Source: Arcticibacter sp041902385 (GTDB lineage: Bacteria > Bacteroidota > Bacteroidia > Sphingobacteriales > Sphingobacteriaceae). Taken from it: a DNA stretch of 64,000 nt. The translations under genes were made by a program, and so were the position numbers. Every line of letters starts with the position of its first letter. Position 1 is the stretch's first letter. A model generated the notes under the pieces. The model was not told the origin of the DNA. It did no database searches and saw nothing but the letters and a program-made list of their open reading frames with translations. Shown here one piece after another: positions 17,900-26,501 of this stretch. The stretch lies in NCBI RefSeq assembly GCF_041902385.1, contig NZ_CP169244.1, forward strand, positions 4,278,001-4,342,000, in the 5' to 3' direction.

Positions 17900-20218
17900 A
17901 TGTTATTAAAAAGGCTACTATTTCTATTAGCCGTCTCTTGCCTTGCTATGCCTTCCTGGGCTCAGTCAGCAAAAGATGGCTGCGCAATTACGTTGAGCGG
18001 AAAAATTATTGACAGTGATTCAGGCGAACCTCTTCCCGCCTCTACGGTCACCCTTAGTCCTCAACTAAAGAGGCTAATTTCAGATGAGCGGGGATCCTTC
18101 TCGTTTGGCCTGCTTTGCGCGGGCACCTACACCTTGGAGGTGCAGACGGTGGGATATACCCCGTATAAGAAACAACTGGTCTTAAGCAAGGGTCAAAGTC
18201 TTACAGTCCGCCTCCATCAACAGGACGTTGCCCTTGGGGAAGTAGAGATCAGTGGGCATAGGTCCGCGTCCGCCAGTCCTAATACAGCCGCAAGTATAAG
18301 TGGCAGGGAGCTCGACATGACGAAGGGCGGAACACTGGCAGCATCAATTCAGAGCATTCCAGGCGTCAATATGCTGCAAACAGGCGCTACCATTGCCAAG
18401 CCAGTTATACATGGCTTGCACTCAAACCGGATCTTAATCTTAAACAACGGCATTCGTCAGGAAGGGCAGCAATGGGGCTCTGAACATGCACCTGAAATAG
18501 ATCCTTTCATTGCTAAAAACATCACAGTAGTTAAAGGTTCCGAAGCAATCAGGTACGGAGCAGATGCCCTGGGCGGTGTTGTTCTGGTGGAACCACCCGC
18601 ATTGCCTTCTTCTCCTCCTCTGCATGTAGAGCTTAATGCGGCAGGATCAAGTAACGGACGTGGTATTGCAGGTTCAGCAACGCTGTCTGGCGGAATAACA
18701 AAGTGGAAAGGCTTTGGATGGCGTCTGCAGGGAACTACCAAAAAGGCAGGAAATGTCAGGTCAGCCGACTATTACCTCGATAATACCGGAGTAAAAGAGA
18801 TAAATTACTCTGCTGCCGCAGGATATACGTCTACTAAAATGAGCGTGGAAGGCTATTTCAGTCACTTCAATACAAAACTGGGAATTCTCAAAGACTCACA
18901 TATCGGGAACGTAAATGATCTGATTACGCGCATCAGCTTCGGGCGCCCCTTCTTTGACGTTCCCTTTTCATACGGCATCGATGCTCCTATGCAAAAGATC
19001 AGACACGATCTGTTCAAGCTCAAAGGACATCTTCACCTTGCCGACGGCACAAACCTGAACGCTACTTACGGCTTTCAATTTGACAATCGCGAAGAATATG
19101 ATCAAAGACGCGTACTCACAGGTAAGCCGACGCTTGACATGCACCTCAGCACACACACGCTCGATCTCAATATAGAAAAGCTGAATGAGCAGGGATGGAA
19201 AAGAATAACGGGAATCAGCCTTGTCAACCAGGTTAACAACAGCGTACAGGGAACCGGCGTTACGCCGCTTATTCCTAACTACGACAGCTTTGGTGCAGGG
19301 GCTTACGCTATTGTAAGGCACATTAAGAATGAGCGGGAGTTAGAAGCAGGACTCCGCTATGAGTATAAGTATCTCGACGCACTTGGATACAACCGCGACA
19401 AAGAGCTTTATGGCGGAACCCATCATTTCAATAACCTCTCTGCCTCGCTTGGCGGCGTCTGGCACTTCGGGCCTAAATGGCATCTGCGCTCCAACCTTGG
19501 GCTGGCATGGCGTCCGCCTGCTGTCAGCGAGCTATACAGCAACGGACTTCACCATGGTACCGTTTCATACGAAATAGGAGATGCAAACTTAAAAGCAGAA
19601 AGGTCCTATAAGTGGCTTAACAGCATCGAATATCAGACGGAAAAGTTAAGCTTTGAACTCGACGGATATATCAACCACATCGAACATTACATCTACCTGA
19701 AGCCCTCGTTAAGCTACTTCGAAAATATCAGAGGTGCTTTCCCGGTCTACAACTATACACAGACCAACGCGCGTCTTATAGGAGCGGATCTCAATTTAAC
19801 ATACCATCTCACTCCTTATATCGAGTACGGGCTAAAGGGCTCCGTGATAAGAGCCCGCGATGTAAGTAATAATGCCTATCTGCCTTGGATCCCTTCAGAT
19901 CGTGTCAGGAACTCTGTAAAACTGACTCTTCCGGAGAAGAAGACCTTCAGTGGCAGCTTCCTTGAATTCGGCTACCGCTTCACTGCCCGGCAAGACAGGT
20001 ATGAGCCAGAGAGCGACTACGCCTCCCCTCCTCCTGCTTATCATCTGTTTGATGCTTCTGTCGGAACAGAATGGAAGACCAGAACAAACAGTCTGCTGGT
20101 CAGCTTAACAGCCGAGAACCTGACAAACCGGCTTTACAAGGAATATCTGAACCGCTTCAGGTATTTCGCGCACGACCTCGGACGAAATGTAACCTTCAGG
20201 GCAACCTGGAGATTTTAA
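17900..20218 (+). CDS. TonB-dependent outer-membrane receptor, ZnuD-like
   Basis: 772 residues from ATG 17900, which begins the signal peptide (MLLKRLLFLLAVSCLAMPSWAQ); an in-frame ATG at 17855 only adds an unlikely 15-residue extension. A carboxypeptidase-like beta domain comes first (GKIIDSDSGEPLPASTVTL), then the plug (SIPGVNMLQTGATIAKPVIHGL, LNNGIRQEGQQWGSEHAPEIDPF, VVKGSEAIRYGADALGGVVLV) and a long barrel ending in an aromatic residue (TFRATWRF). The plug resembles zinc receptors of the ZnuD kind. It takes the substrate across the outer membrane using TonB energy. A His-rich lipoprotein follows at once. Confidence 0.88.
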   Translation: MLLKRLLFLLAVSCLAMPSWAQSAKDGCAITLSGKIIDSDSGEPLPASTVTLSPQLKRLISDERGSFSFGLLCAGTYTLEVQTVGYTPYKKQLVLSKGQSLTVRLHQQDVALGEVEISGHRSASASPNTAASISGRELDMTKGGTLAASIQSIPGVNMLQTGATIAKPVIHGLHSNRILILNNGIRQEGQQWGSEHAPEIDPFIAKNITVVKGSEAIRYGADALGGVVLVEPPALPSSPPLHVELNAAGSSNGRGIAGSATLSGGITKWKGFGWRLQGTTKKAGNVRSADYYLDNTGVKEINYSAAAGYTSTKMSVEGYFSHFNTKLGILKDSHIGNVNDLITRISFGRPFFDVPFSYGIDAPMQKIRHDLFKLKGHLHLADGTNLNATYGFQFDNREEYDQRRVLTGKPTLDMHLSTHTLDLNIEKLNEQGWKRITGISLVNQVNNSVQGTGVTPLIPNYDSFGAGAYAIVRHIKNERELEAGLRYEYKYLDALGYNRDKELYGGTHHFNNLSASLGGVWHFGPKWHLRSNLGLAWRPPAVSELYSNGLHHGTVSYEIGDANLKAERSYKWLNSIEYQTEKLSFELDGYINHIEHYIYLKPSLSYFENIRGAFPVYNYTQTNARLIGADLNLTYHLTPYIEYGLKGSVIRARDVSNNAYLPWIPSDRVRNSVKLTLPEKKTFSGSFLEFGYRFTARQDRYEPESDYASPPPAYHLFDASVGTEWKTRTNSLLVSLTAENLTNRLYKEYLNRFRYFAHDLGRNVTFRATWRF

Positions 20219-20256
20219 AAGCAATTAATTAATGTTTAACATAAAATCCAGAAATC

Positions 20257-20898
20257 ATGACTAAAATCTATCGTTTTGCAATCGCCGCATTGTTCCTTGG
20301 AACAGCTCTCTCATTCAGTTCCTGCAGCAAAGATGATCCGGAACCAGAAGTTGAAATGGAAGAACCAGATGCTGCTGTACTAACCTTTACTAAGCTCGAC
20401 GCCAGCGGCAAAGAGACTGCCGATAAAGTTACCGTTAACTTCGAACTGGGAGACCATGACCATGCTCACACTGCATCAGCCACAACTTCTGAAGAAAATG
20501 ATCATGGACACTCGCACGCGCACATCCACCTTGACGCCAAAGCAAGTTACCGTCTTACGGTAAACATGTATCGTGACGAGAAGGTCATTAATGACGAGTT
20601 TATGCAGGCTGCACACTTACACCAATTCTTTTATACTCCAAAGAATGAAGCAGGAGCCATTGAGTCGGGCTTTATCAACTACACTTACGAAGATAAAGAC
20701 AAGAACAACCGCAACATCGGCCTTAAGGGAAAGTTTGATGTTTTAAGAGCTGGTTCAGCAGATGTACAGGTGATCCTCAGCCACGGTCTTGACAAGTCAA
20801 AAGTAGCCCAGAACGTGTGGATGTATCCAGGTCTTGCCAGTATTGGTGGTGACACTGACATGGATCAGACCTTTGAACTTCATGTCCTTGCTGACTAG
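20257..20898 (+). CDS. His-rich lipoprotein of the metal-uptake locus
   Basis: A 213-residue lipoprotein with lipobox LSFSSC near residue 24. Its middle carries a dense His cluster (GDHDHAHTA, then HGHSHAHIHL) and further His in MQAAHLHQFF, a composition typical of Zn2+ or Cu2+ binding. The remainder is beta-rich, probably Ig-like. It sits 38 bases after the TonB receptor, in the same direction, and is followed by a terminator, so it is the last gene of the operon. It likely captures metal at the cell surface for the receptor. The metal is inferred, not proven. Confidence 0.75.
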   Translation: MTKIYRFAIAALFLGTALSFSSCSKDDPEPEVEMEEPDAAVLTFTKLDASGKETADKVTVNFELGDHDHAHTASATTSEENDHGHSHAHIHLDAKASYRLTVNMYRDEKVINDEFMQAAHLHQFFYTPKNEAGAIESGFINYTYEDKDKNNRNIGLKGKFDVLRAGSADVQVILSHGLDKSKVAQNVWMYPGLASIGGDTDMDQTFELHVLAD

Positions 20899-21041
20899 AA
20901 GAAACGACACACGCAATCGCACTGACATGCCGCTTACTGCCATTTTTACGTAGCTGGCAGAATTAATACGCATACACGAACAAGTATAAATCTGGCACGA
21001 TCATTGATATTATTTTGACAGGTTTATAATTGGTTAGTTTG

Positions 21042-21073
21042 AGCACCTGCCCATCAGGTGCTTTCTTTTTTAA
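21042..21073 (+). terminator. Rho-independent terminator of the metal-uptake operon
   Basis: Stem AGCACCTG / CAGGTGCT with loop CCCAT, then TTCTTTTTT. Confidence 0.85.
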
Positions 21074-21325
21074 GGGTATCGTGATACACATCTCGGATAC
21101 GAGCCTTTTGAGAAGCGTTCAAGTATCAAACGGAAAAGTTGGGGAGATTAATAATTAAGCATAAGGCAATTGTTGAATGCCATTACTGAGCAAACACAAC
21201 GTCAGGCATTCGGAGAATGAAAATCATTATGCTTTTTACAAAATACGCACTCACCCTTCAATTAAATAACATTTTCGGCAACAATCCTCTTTATCATTCG
21301 TAAAAGCATAACATAATATTACTTT

Positions 21326-21871
21326 ATGAAAAAGAATAACACACAAACACCTCTTGCTACTGCAAAAAAACACTGGATCGTTTACATCGCTCCAACCCTC
21401 ATCACCATTGCCGGACTAGCTTTAATGACAAGCAACAATGTCACTTATGAAGGCAGCGGAGCTTTTCTGGCACTCGTTGGACTTGGTTGGATCCTGAAGA
21501 AAGCAAATGAGAAGTGGTATCTTACCGAGAGTCACCTCGTAATGGAAAAGGGAATTCTACCATGGTCAAAAAAGTCGGTAGAAGTGCCGGTAAAAGAACT
21601 ATACAAGACAGAATATGAGCCTGTCAGGATTAAAAAGCCGCTCCCGATGGGTACTATCAGTACCAGAAGGCGTGCGGACAACTGCGCAGGCTTTCGCAGC
21701 AGCTTCATGGCTTATCCCGAAAGATTTTCTCAGCAAGTAGAATATCATCTTAAAAGACAGCCTGAACACTCGCTTAACCAGTTGTTCGAACTGAAGGAAA
21801 AAGGCGCTATCAGCGAACACGAGTTCAACATCATGAAACTCGGCCACGTCACTAAAATGTATTTATCCTAA
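21326..21871 (+). CDS. Membrane protein with bacterial PH domain and C-terminal SHOCT motif
   Basis: A 181-residue protein. Two hydrophobic segments near the N-terminus (IVYIAPTLITIAGLALM, GAFLALVGLGWIL) are followed by a bPH_2-like domain (KWYLTESHLVMEKGILPWSKKSVEVPVKELY) and a C-terminal SHOCT segment (SLNQLFELKEKGAISEHEFNIMK). This matches the YdbS/YdbT-type PH-domain membrane proteins. Function is unknown; SHOCT motifs are thought to mediate oligomerisation. It is a single gene with a terminator-like hairpin 125 bases downstream. Confidence 0.78.
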   Translation: MKKNNTQTPLATAKKHWIVYIAPTLITIAGLALMTSNNVTYEGSGAFLALVGLGWILKKANEKWYLTESHLVMEKGILPWSKKSVEVPVKELYKTEYEPVRIKKPLPMGTISTRRRADNCAGFRSSFMAYPERFSQQVEYHLKRQPEHSLNQLFELKEKGAISEHEFNIMKLGHVTKMYLS

Positions 21872-21996
21872 AAGGATAAGAGTCAAAAAGAGGCCGTTCC
21901 AAAGGGATTTGAGAACAGCAAATGGCAGACTCCTTTCCGTGAAAGGCGGTTACCTGCATAAAATCTTTGACGAGACTTGAAATTAACATCATAAAC

Positions 21997-22044
21997 AAAA
22001 AAAGAGGCTGAACTCCCGAAGAGTGCCAGCCTCTTTCTTTTTTA
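21997..22044. terminator. Terminator with AGAGGCTG / CAGCCTCT stem
   Basis: A-rich lead, stem AGAGGCTG / CAGCCTCT, then TTCTTTTTT. Its stem resembles those at 22744, 24710 and 52053. Confidence 0.8.
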
Positions 22045-22090
22045 CAGAGATTAGTTTTCCTGCTGACACACTGCTGTCACTTGCCACCAC

Positions 22091-22098
22091 TAGGTTTG
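22091..22098 (+). promoter_or_regulatory. -7 promoter box (TAGGTTTG) for the DinB gene
   Basis: Matches TAnnTTTG 24 bases before the ATG; no good -33 element is visible. Confidence 0.4.
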
Positions 22099-22122
22099 CA
22101 TTACCAAACAAAATTTAAGACA

Positions 22123-22605
22123 ATGGAAACACTAACAGCAGCAATCATCAGTCCCGAAGAACTTTTAAAGCATTGGCAGGGCCACCGCGCACTTACCCGC
22201 CGCGTCATTGAAGCATTTCCCGAGAAAGAGCTCTTCGAATTCTCTATCGGCGGTATGCGTCCCTTCCTGAACATGGTACAGGAAATGCTTGCCATCGCCG
22301 GCCCCGGATTAAAGGAAATTGTCACTGGTGAAACTCAGCCCTACGAAGAGAAAAAGAATGAGTTCAAGACCAAGGCAGAGGTATTGGCAAAATGGGATGC
22401 AGAGACGGAGGTGATCAACAGCTACTTCGCGCAACTTTCTCCCGAGAAGTTTCATGAAATGAACAACCTCTTCGGCCAGTACAACTTCCCCGTCATCCAG
22501 AACTTAATGTACTTCATCGACAACGAAATTCACCACCGGGCACAGGGCTACGTCTATCTGCGCGCACTCGGAATCACGCCTCCTCCCTTCTGGGAAAGGT
22601 ACTAA
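22123..22605 (+). CDS. DinB family protein
   Basis: 160 residues from ATG 22123 (METLTAAIISPEELLKHWQGHRALT); an upstream in-frame start at 22081 only adds residues ahead of the family pattern and would overlap the promoter box. The four-helix DinB fold is indicated by LLKHW...RRVIEAFPEKELF, MVQEMLAIAG and the C-terminal metal-ligand helix IDNEIHHRAQGYVYLRALGI. DinB/YfiT-like proteins are metal-dependent, often thiol transferases or of unknown activity. It is cytosolic, monocistronic and followed by a terminator at 22744. Confidence 0.88.
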   Translation: METLTAAIISPEELLKHWQGHRALTRRVIEAFPEKELFEFSIGGMRPFLNMVQEMLAIAGPGLKEIVTGETQPYEEKKNEFKTKAEVLAKWDAETEVINSYFAQLSPEKFHEMNNLFGQYNFPVIQNLMYFIDNEIHHRAQGYVYLRALGITPPPFWERY

Positions 22606-23261
22606 GGGTCTTAAAGCAAGGAATCTCTATGTCAAAAAGTGACCATAGCTTCTTTATTACCTACACTACCTGGTAAACTATTTGTCCTTTTGCGAGCCGA
22701 TCCAATCCTACAGGATCGTCGTTGAGGCGTCGCATCATTATTAAGAAAGGAGGCTGTATCGTATTAAGTTCAGCCTCTTTTCTTTGATATTATTGCAGTA
22801 ATTGTTCTTAAAATTGCAGTTGGCTTAATAATCCGCCAGCAGAACTGACACCTCCGGCAGCATGTTTTGCCAGCTGCGTCTTTAGTACATCTTAGACTAT
22901 CGACGCAAGAACGGTAACACAAGAGAACAGATTTCGAACCCTTGAAAAAGAAGCCATAGCAGACATATAGGCAGGCAAAAAGATGATCCGCAGCGACGAG
23001 GCAACTTGCACCTATTAATACTTTTCCGAAGGTCAGCTTTAATAAAACTCCTTTTAGCGGTTGCCAAAAGGCTCTGTACCATTCTGCCCCCCTTCTTCTG
23101 CTAACGAATGGGTTTATAAACCATACGCCCTTTTCATTAAATCCACAAGGAACCCTGCGGAAAGAGACTATCCTCAGCCAGTAGATGAATCGCCCAACAT
23201 ACCGTGTAACTTGTAGTGCTCCCGCCGTATCTGTACCTTTACATTCTGACCTTACTCAACA
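22606..23261. other. Intergenic region containing one terminator
   Basis: 656 bases between the DinB gene and the phosphatidyltransferase. Only the hairpin at 22744-22786 is recognisable; the minus frame at 22897-23082 has no domain. Confidence 0.45.
22744..22786 (+). terminator. Terminator with GAGGCTG-type stem
   Basis: AGAAAGGAGGCTG pairs imperfectly with CAGCCTCTTTTCTTT, followed by a T-rich end. Confidence 0.7.
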
Positions 23262-23866
23262 ATGCTAAAAAAGATACCTTTATTCTTAATCCTCTTCCGT
23301 CTGCTTGCAGGATTTTTAATCATTATCCTGGCTTTCTTACAGCCCCTGCATTTTCGGGCTATACTGCTTGTCCTTCTCGCGACCGGACTCCTTTCAGATA
23401 TCCTGGACGGGATTATTGCGCGCAGCCTCGGAGTGTCAGGTGAAATGCTCAGACGTCTTGATTCATCAGCCGACCAGGTCTTCTGGCTCTGCAGACTGGG
23501 TGCCTGCTACATCTGCTGCCCTTCTTTTTTTCAGACAACTGGCTGTCCTTAACAATCGTCCTTGCCCTCGAAGCCTGTACTTATATCCTTTCATATATCC
23601 GCTTCCGCAAGGAAGTCGCTACACATGCCATCCTTTCTAAGATATGGACTTTAACCATCCTGGCTGTCATGGTACAGCTCTTCCTTTCGTGCCAGTCTTC
23701 CTGGATATTCACAACGTGCATTATGCTTGGTATTGTCTCCCGAATAGAGAACCTCGCCATCCTGCTGTTGCTCAAAAGCTGGGAGAGCGATATACCATCA
23801 GTCGTTCATGCCCTGCAAAGGCGCAGAGGAAAAGACATCAAAAGGAATAAGCTTTTTAACGGATAA
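23262..23866 (+). pseudogene. CDP-alcohol phosphatidyltransferase family protein, frameshifted
   Basis: An integral membrane enzyme of phospholipid head-group transfer. The first frame has several helices and the CDP-alcohol motif DILDGIIARSLG...LDSSAD, which keeps all four Asp; the usual Gly before LDxxxD is a Leu. It breaks after QVFWLCRLGACYICCPSFF. The continuation, in another frame, reads FFSDNWLSL, LEACTYILSYIRFRKEVATH and ends KRNKLFNG at 23866. Adding one T to the T7 run 23525-23531 joins them into a protein of about 200 residues. Specific alcohol substrate unknown. Confidence 0.8.
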
Positions 23867-24107
23867 AAAGGTAGTCATCCAAATCCCACAGCTAAAGCAC
23901 AGGTACTAAAAGATGTCGGTTCATAGGTACCACGTACTGCAACTTGTTTGCCCAAACAACGTACAACTTTCGATCTCAAAACTTCCTCTACTCTTCTTCC
24001 CTTATCTCTTCTGTCACCCAGCGGGCTAACCTATTCCTTTTCAGCAATCAAGACGCTTTGAGACATCCTCGTCCATCACAGTTAACCCACCTATCACCCT
24101 ATAATTT

Positions 24108-24212
24108 TACAACTTACCACTCAAAACTCACCACTGACCACTCACAAGTCACCACCTACAACTTACAACTCACCACCTACAACTTATAACTCACCACTTA
24201 CAACTCAATACT
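24108..24212. repeat. Heptanucleotide tandem array (YACNACT family)
   Basis: About fifteen 7-base units such as CACCACT and TACAACT, with a superimposed 21-base period (units at 24129, 24150, 24171 and 24192). It lies in a 397-base gap ahead of the thioesterase. The frame that spans it (23944-24189) is a low-complexity artefact. Confidence 0.8.
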
Positions 24213-24263
24213 TATCGCGATCCCCTTTCCGATAGTCTGATTAAATCGCCAAATTTGCAGGCG

Positions 24264-24685
24264 ATGACTACAGAAAAAAATACAGCCGTTTTACAACAGA
24301 GTTTAAAGTAAGGCCCGACGATATAGACATGTTTAACCATGTCCACAACAGCAAGTACTTCGATTACGTTCTGGCAGCCCGTTACGAGCAAATGGAAGAG
24401 TTCTACGGCATGCCCATGGAAGACTTCCTAAAGCAAGGCTATGGCTGGGTAGTAAAGACTGCATATGTCGACTATAAGAGGCCCCTCACCCTTGGCGACG
24501 CATTCCTGGTAGAGACAGGCATTGCCGAGCTTCACGAAAGAGGTTGCCGCGTCGAATTCAAGCTGAACAATAAGAAGACCGGAAAGCTATGCTGCGACGG
24601 CTGGTTCGACTATGTCCTCATCGACACTAAGACGGGCCGCAGCGCCAAAATAACCGATGAGATGCTTGAGAAATATTCGGTTTAA
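24264..24685 (+). pseudogene. Acyl-CoA thioesterase (4HBT/YbgC-like), frameshifted at the N-terminus
   Basis: A hotdog-fold thioesterase. The open frame from 24329 gives MFNHVHNSKYFDYVLAARYEQM, YVDYKRPLTLGDAFLVET and KLCCDGWFDYVLIDTKTGR, the 4HBT pattern with the Asn-His-Val-His active-site region. The natural start appears to be ATG 24264 (MTTEK), which goes out of frame in an A7 run at 24274-24280; with one more A it reads through TTEFKVRPDDIDMFNH. The corrected length of about 140 residues suits the family, which hydrolyses acyl-CoA or acyl-ACP. It converges on adenine deaminase. The gene may be intact in the organism if the indel is technical. Confidence 0.8.
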
Positions 24686-24706
24686 AGGCGTTTTTACTTT
24701 TATACC

Positions 24707-24875
24707 TATCAGCCTCTCAGGAAGACAGAGAGGCTGCCATCAAAAGGTGCTTTTGATTAGCCCCTATTCCGGCTGAGGAAGGTAAAGCGGTACGATCAAA
24801 AAGGGCTTTTACTTAGCCTCTATCGGCCTGGAGGAAGGCAAATCGGCCCCCATCAAAAAGGCCCTTGTCGCTCAG
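24707..24875. repeat. Degenerate tandem copies of the adenine deaminase 3' tail
   Basis: Units start at 24707, 24765 and 24821 (58 and 56 bases apart); the last lies inside the ade coding end. On the minus strand the downstream copies read KALFDRTALPSSAG and KHLLMAASLSS, echoing the real tail KGLFDGGRFAFLQADRG. The first unit also forms a perfect hairpin CAGCCTCTC / GAGAGGCTG (24710-24736) that may terminate the thioesterase transcript. Confidence 0.6.
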
Positions 24876-26465
24876 TTTCAGCTCCGGAATCACCAGCAAT
24901 GCCATAAAAGACAGACTCATGTAGGGCGAAGCAAGGGTTGAACCGAGAGCCCTAGCCCCCGCATCAAGTTCGCTATACTTCCGCGCTACTTCATATCCAT
25001 CCTGATTGGACATGAGCCCTGCTACCGGAAGAGCTAAAAGACGCTCTTCTGCACCATCAACCAGCGAAACGCCCCCCTTACTCTCTATCACCAGGTTCAC
25101 AGCACGGCAAAGATCATCATCGTTTGCACCAACAGCAATGATATTATGGCTGTCGTGCGCTATAGAGGAAGCAAGAGCACCTCGTTTCAGTCCGAAATTC
25201 GTAATAAATGCGCAGGCTACCGGAGCATCATGATAACGGTTTATTACCGCTATTTTAAGAATGTCTCGGGGTACATCACAGGCAATGATGCCCTCTTCCA
25301 GTCGTGGTGTTTCCCATCTCTTATCGGTCACCAGCTGACCATCTGTCAACGCTATCACCGGAATCATCCCTTCCTGAGCCGGAAAGGCAGAAGCTTGTAC
25401 CACAAAGTCGACAGCCGTTCTCGGTCTGCAGTTAAACCGGTTGACAGGCTCAAGCCTTTCCTCCTGCAGACTGATCAGGGAGCGTCCTCCTTCGGCCACC
25501 AGCTCTCCGTCAATATAAGTTCGCAGGACATTAAACGAGTGCAAATCCTCCGCAACAATGAAGTCCGCCGGGTCGCCTTGCTGCAATACGCCGACCTGAA
25601 GCCCATAATGCTCAACCGGGTTCACACACGCCATTTGCAGCACCTTAAATACATCGGCACCCGCGGCCACCGCTCTTGCACATAGCTGATTGATATGGCC
25701 CTGTACCAGATTATCGGGATGCTTATCGTCGCTGCAGAACATCATGTTCTCATAATGCTCGTTGATCAGATGAACAAGTGCATCAAAGTTTCTTGCCGCA
25801 CTTCCTTCCCTGATCTGTACCTTCATGCCGTACTTGAGCTTATCCAGGGCTTCAGCAGCCGTGAAGCACTCATGATCGGTACTGATACCCGCTTCGATAT
25901 ACCGTTTTACAGCTTCTCCTGTCAAACCCGGAGCATGCCCATCCACAGGCTTCCCGTACCTTTTTGCCGCTGCGATCTTCTTAAGCAGCTCTACATCACC
26001 GTTCAGCACACCGGGGAAGTTCATGACCTCTGTAAGATACGCCACTTCAGGCCTGGCAAGCAGGACCTCAACATCCGTTGACCTGAGCTCCGCTCCCGAA
26101 GTCTCAAAAGTGGTAGCCGGAACACAGGAAGGAGCTCCGAAACAGAATTTAAAGGGAACCGTTTGACCGTTATTGATCATAAAATCTACGCCCTCCATTC
26201 CGCACACATTGGCTATCTCATGAGGGTCGCTCACCGTCCCCACCGTGCCGTGAACAACAGCAAGCCTGGCAAACTGCGAGGGCACAAGCATGGAGCTTTC
26301 CACATGAACATGTGCATCAACAAAGCCGGGCAGAATAAAATGATCCTTTTCAACCGATTCAACCCGCTCAACTGAATAGATAACTCCATCCCGAACTTCC
26401 ACGCAGGCAGGGTAAATTTCCCTTCTCCTGATGTCCACAAACTGACCTGTAATAGAAAAACGCAT
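24813..26465 (-). CDS. ade: Adenine deaminase
   Basis: A 550-residue amidohydrolase converting adenine to hypoxanthine and ammonia in purine salvage. Hallmarks: metal motif FVDAHVHVESSML, GTVGTVSDPHEIANVCG, PVDGHAPGLTGEAV, STDHECFTAAEA, FCSDDKHPDNL and the C-terminal half with IAHDSHNIIAVGANDDD and KGGVSLVDG. Length is as usual for bacterial Ade. The start ATG 26463-26465 lies 7 bases after a TATCTTTA box on the minus strand, so the transcript may be nearly leaderless. It stands alone, convergent with the thioesterase, and its 3' end is partly duplicated downstream. Confidence 0.95.
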   Translation of the reverse strand: MRFSITGQFVDIRRREIYPACVEVRDGVIYSVERVESVEKDHFILPGFVDAHVHVESSMLVPSQFARLAVVHGTVGTVSDPHEIANVCGMEGVDFMINNGQTVPFKFCFGAPSCVPATTFETSGAELRSTDVEVLLARPEVAYLTEVMNFPGVLNGDVELLKKIAAAKRYGKPVDGHAPGLTGEAVKRYIEAGISTDHECFTAAEALDKLKYGMKVQIREGSAARNFDALVHLINEHYENMMFCSDDKHPDNLVQGHINQLCARAVAAGADVFKVLQMACVNPVEHYGLQVGVLQQGDPADFIVAEDLHSFNVLRTYIDGELVAEGGRSLISLQEERLEPVNRFNCRPRTAVDFVVQASAFPAQEGMIPVIALTDGQLVTDKRWETPRLEEGIIACDVPRDILKIAVINRYHDAPVACAFITNFGLKRGALASSIAHDSHNIIAVGANDDDLCRAVNLVIESKGGVSLVDGAEERLLALPVAGLMSNQDGYEVARKYSELDAGARALGSTLASPYMSLSFMALLVIPELKLSDKGLFDGGRFAFLQADRG

Positions 26466-26501
26466 TTAGCAGTAAAGATAAGGAATACTCATATCGGAGC
26501 G

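Noticed and set aside
24108..24212. Possible CRISPR array
   Set aside because: Units are 7/21 bases without unique spacers, and no cas genes are present.
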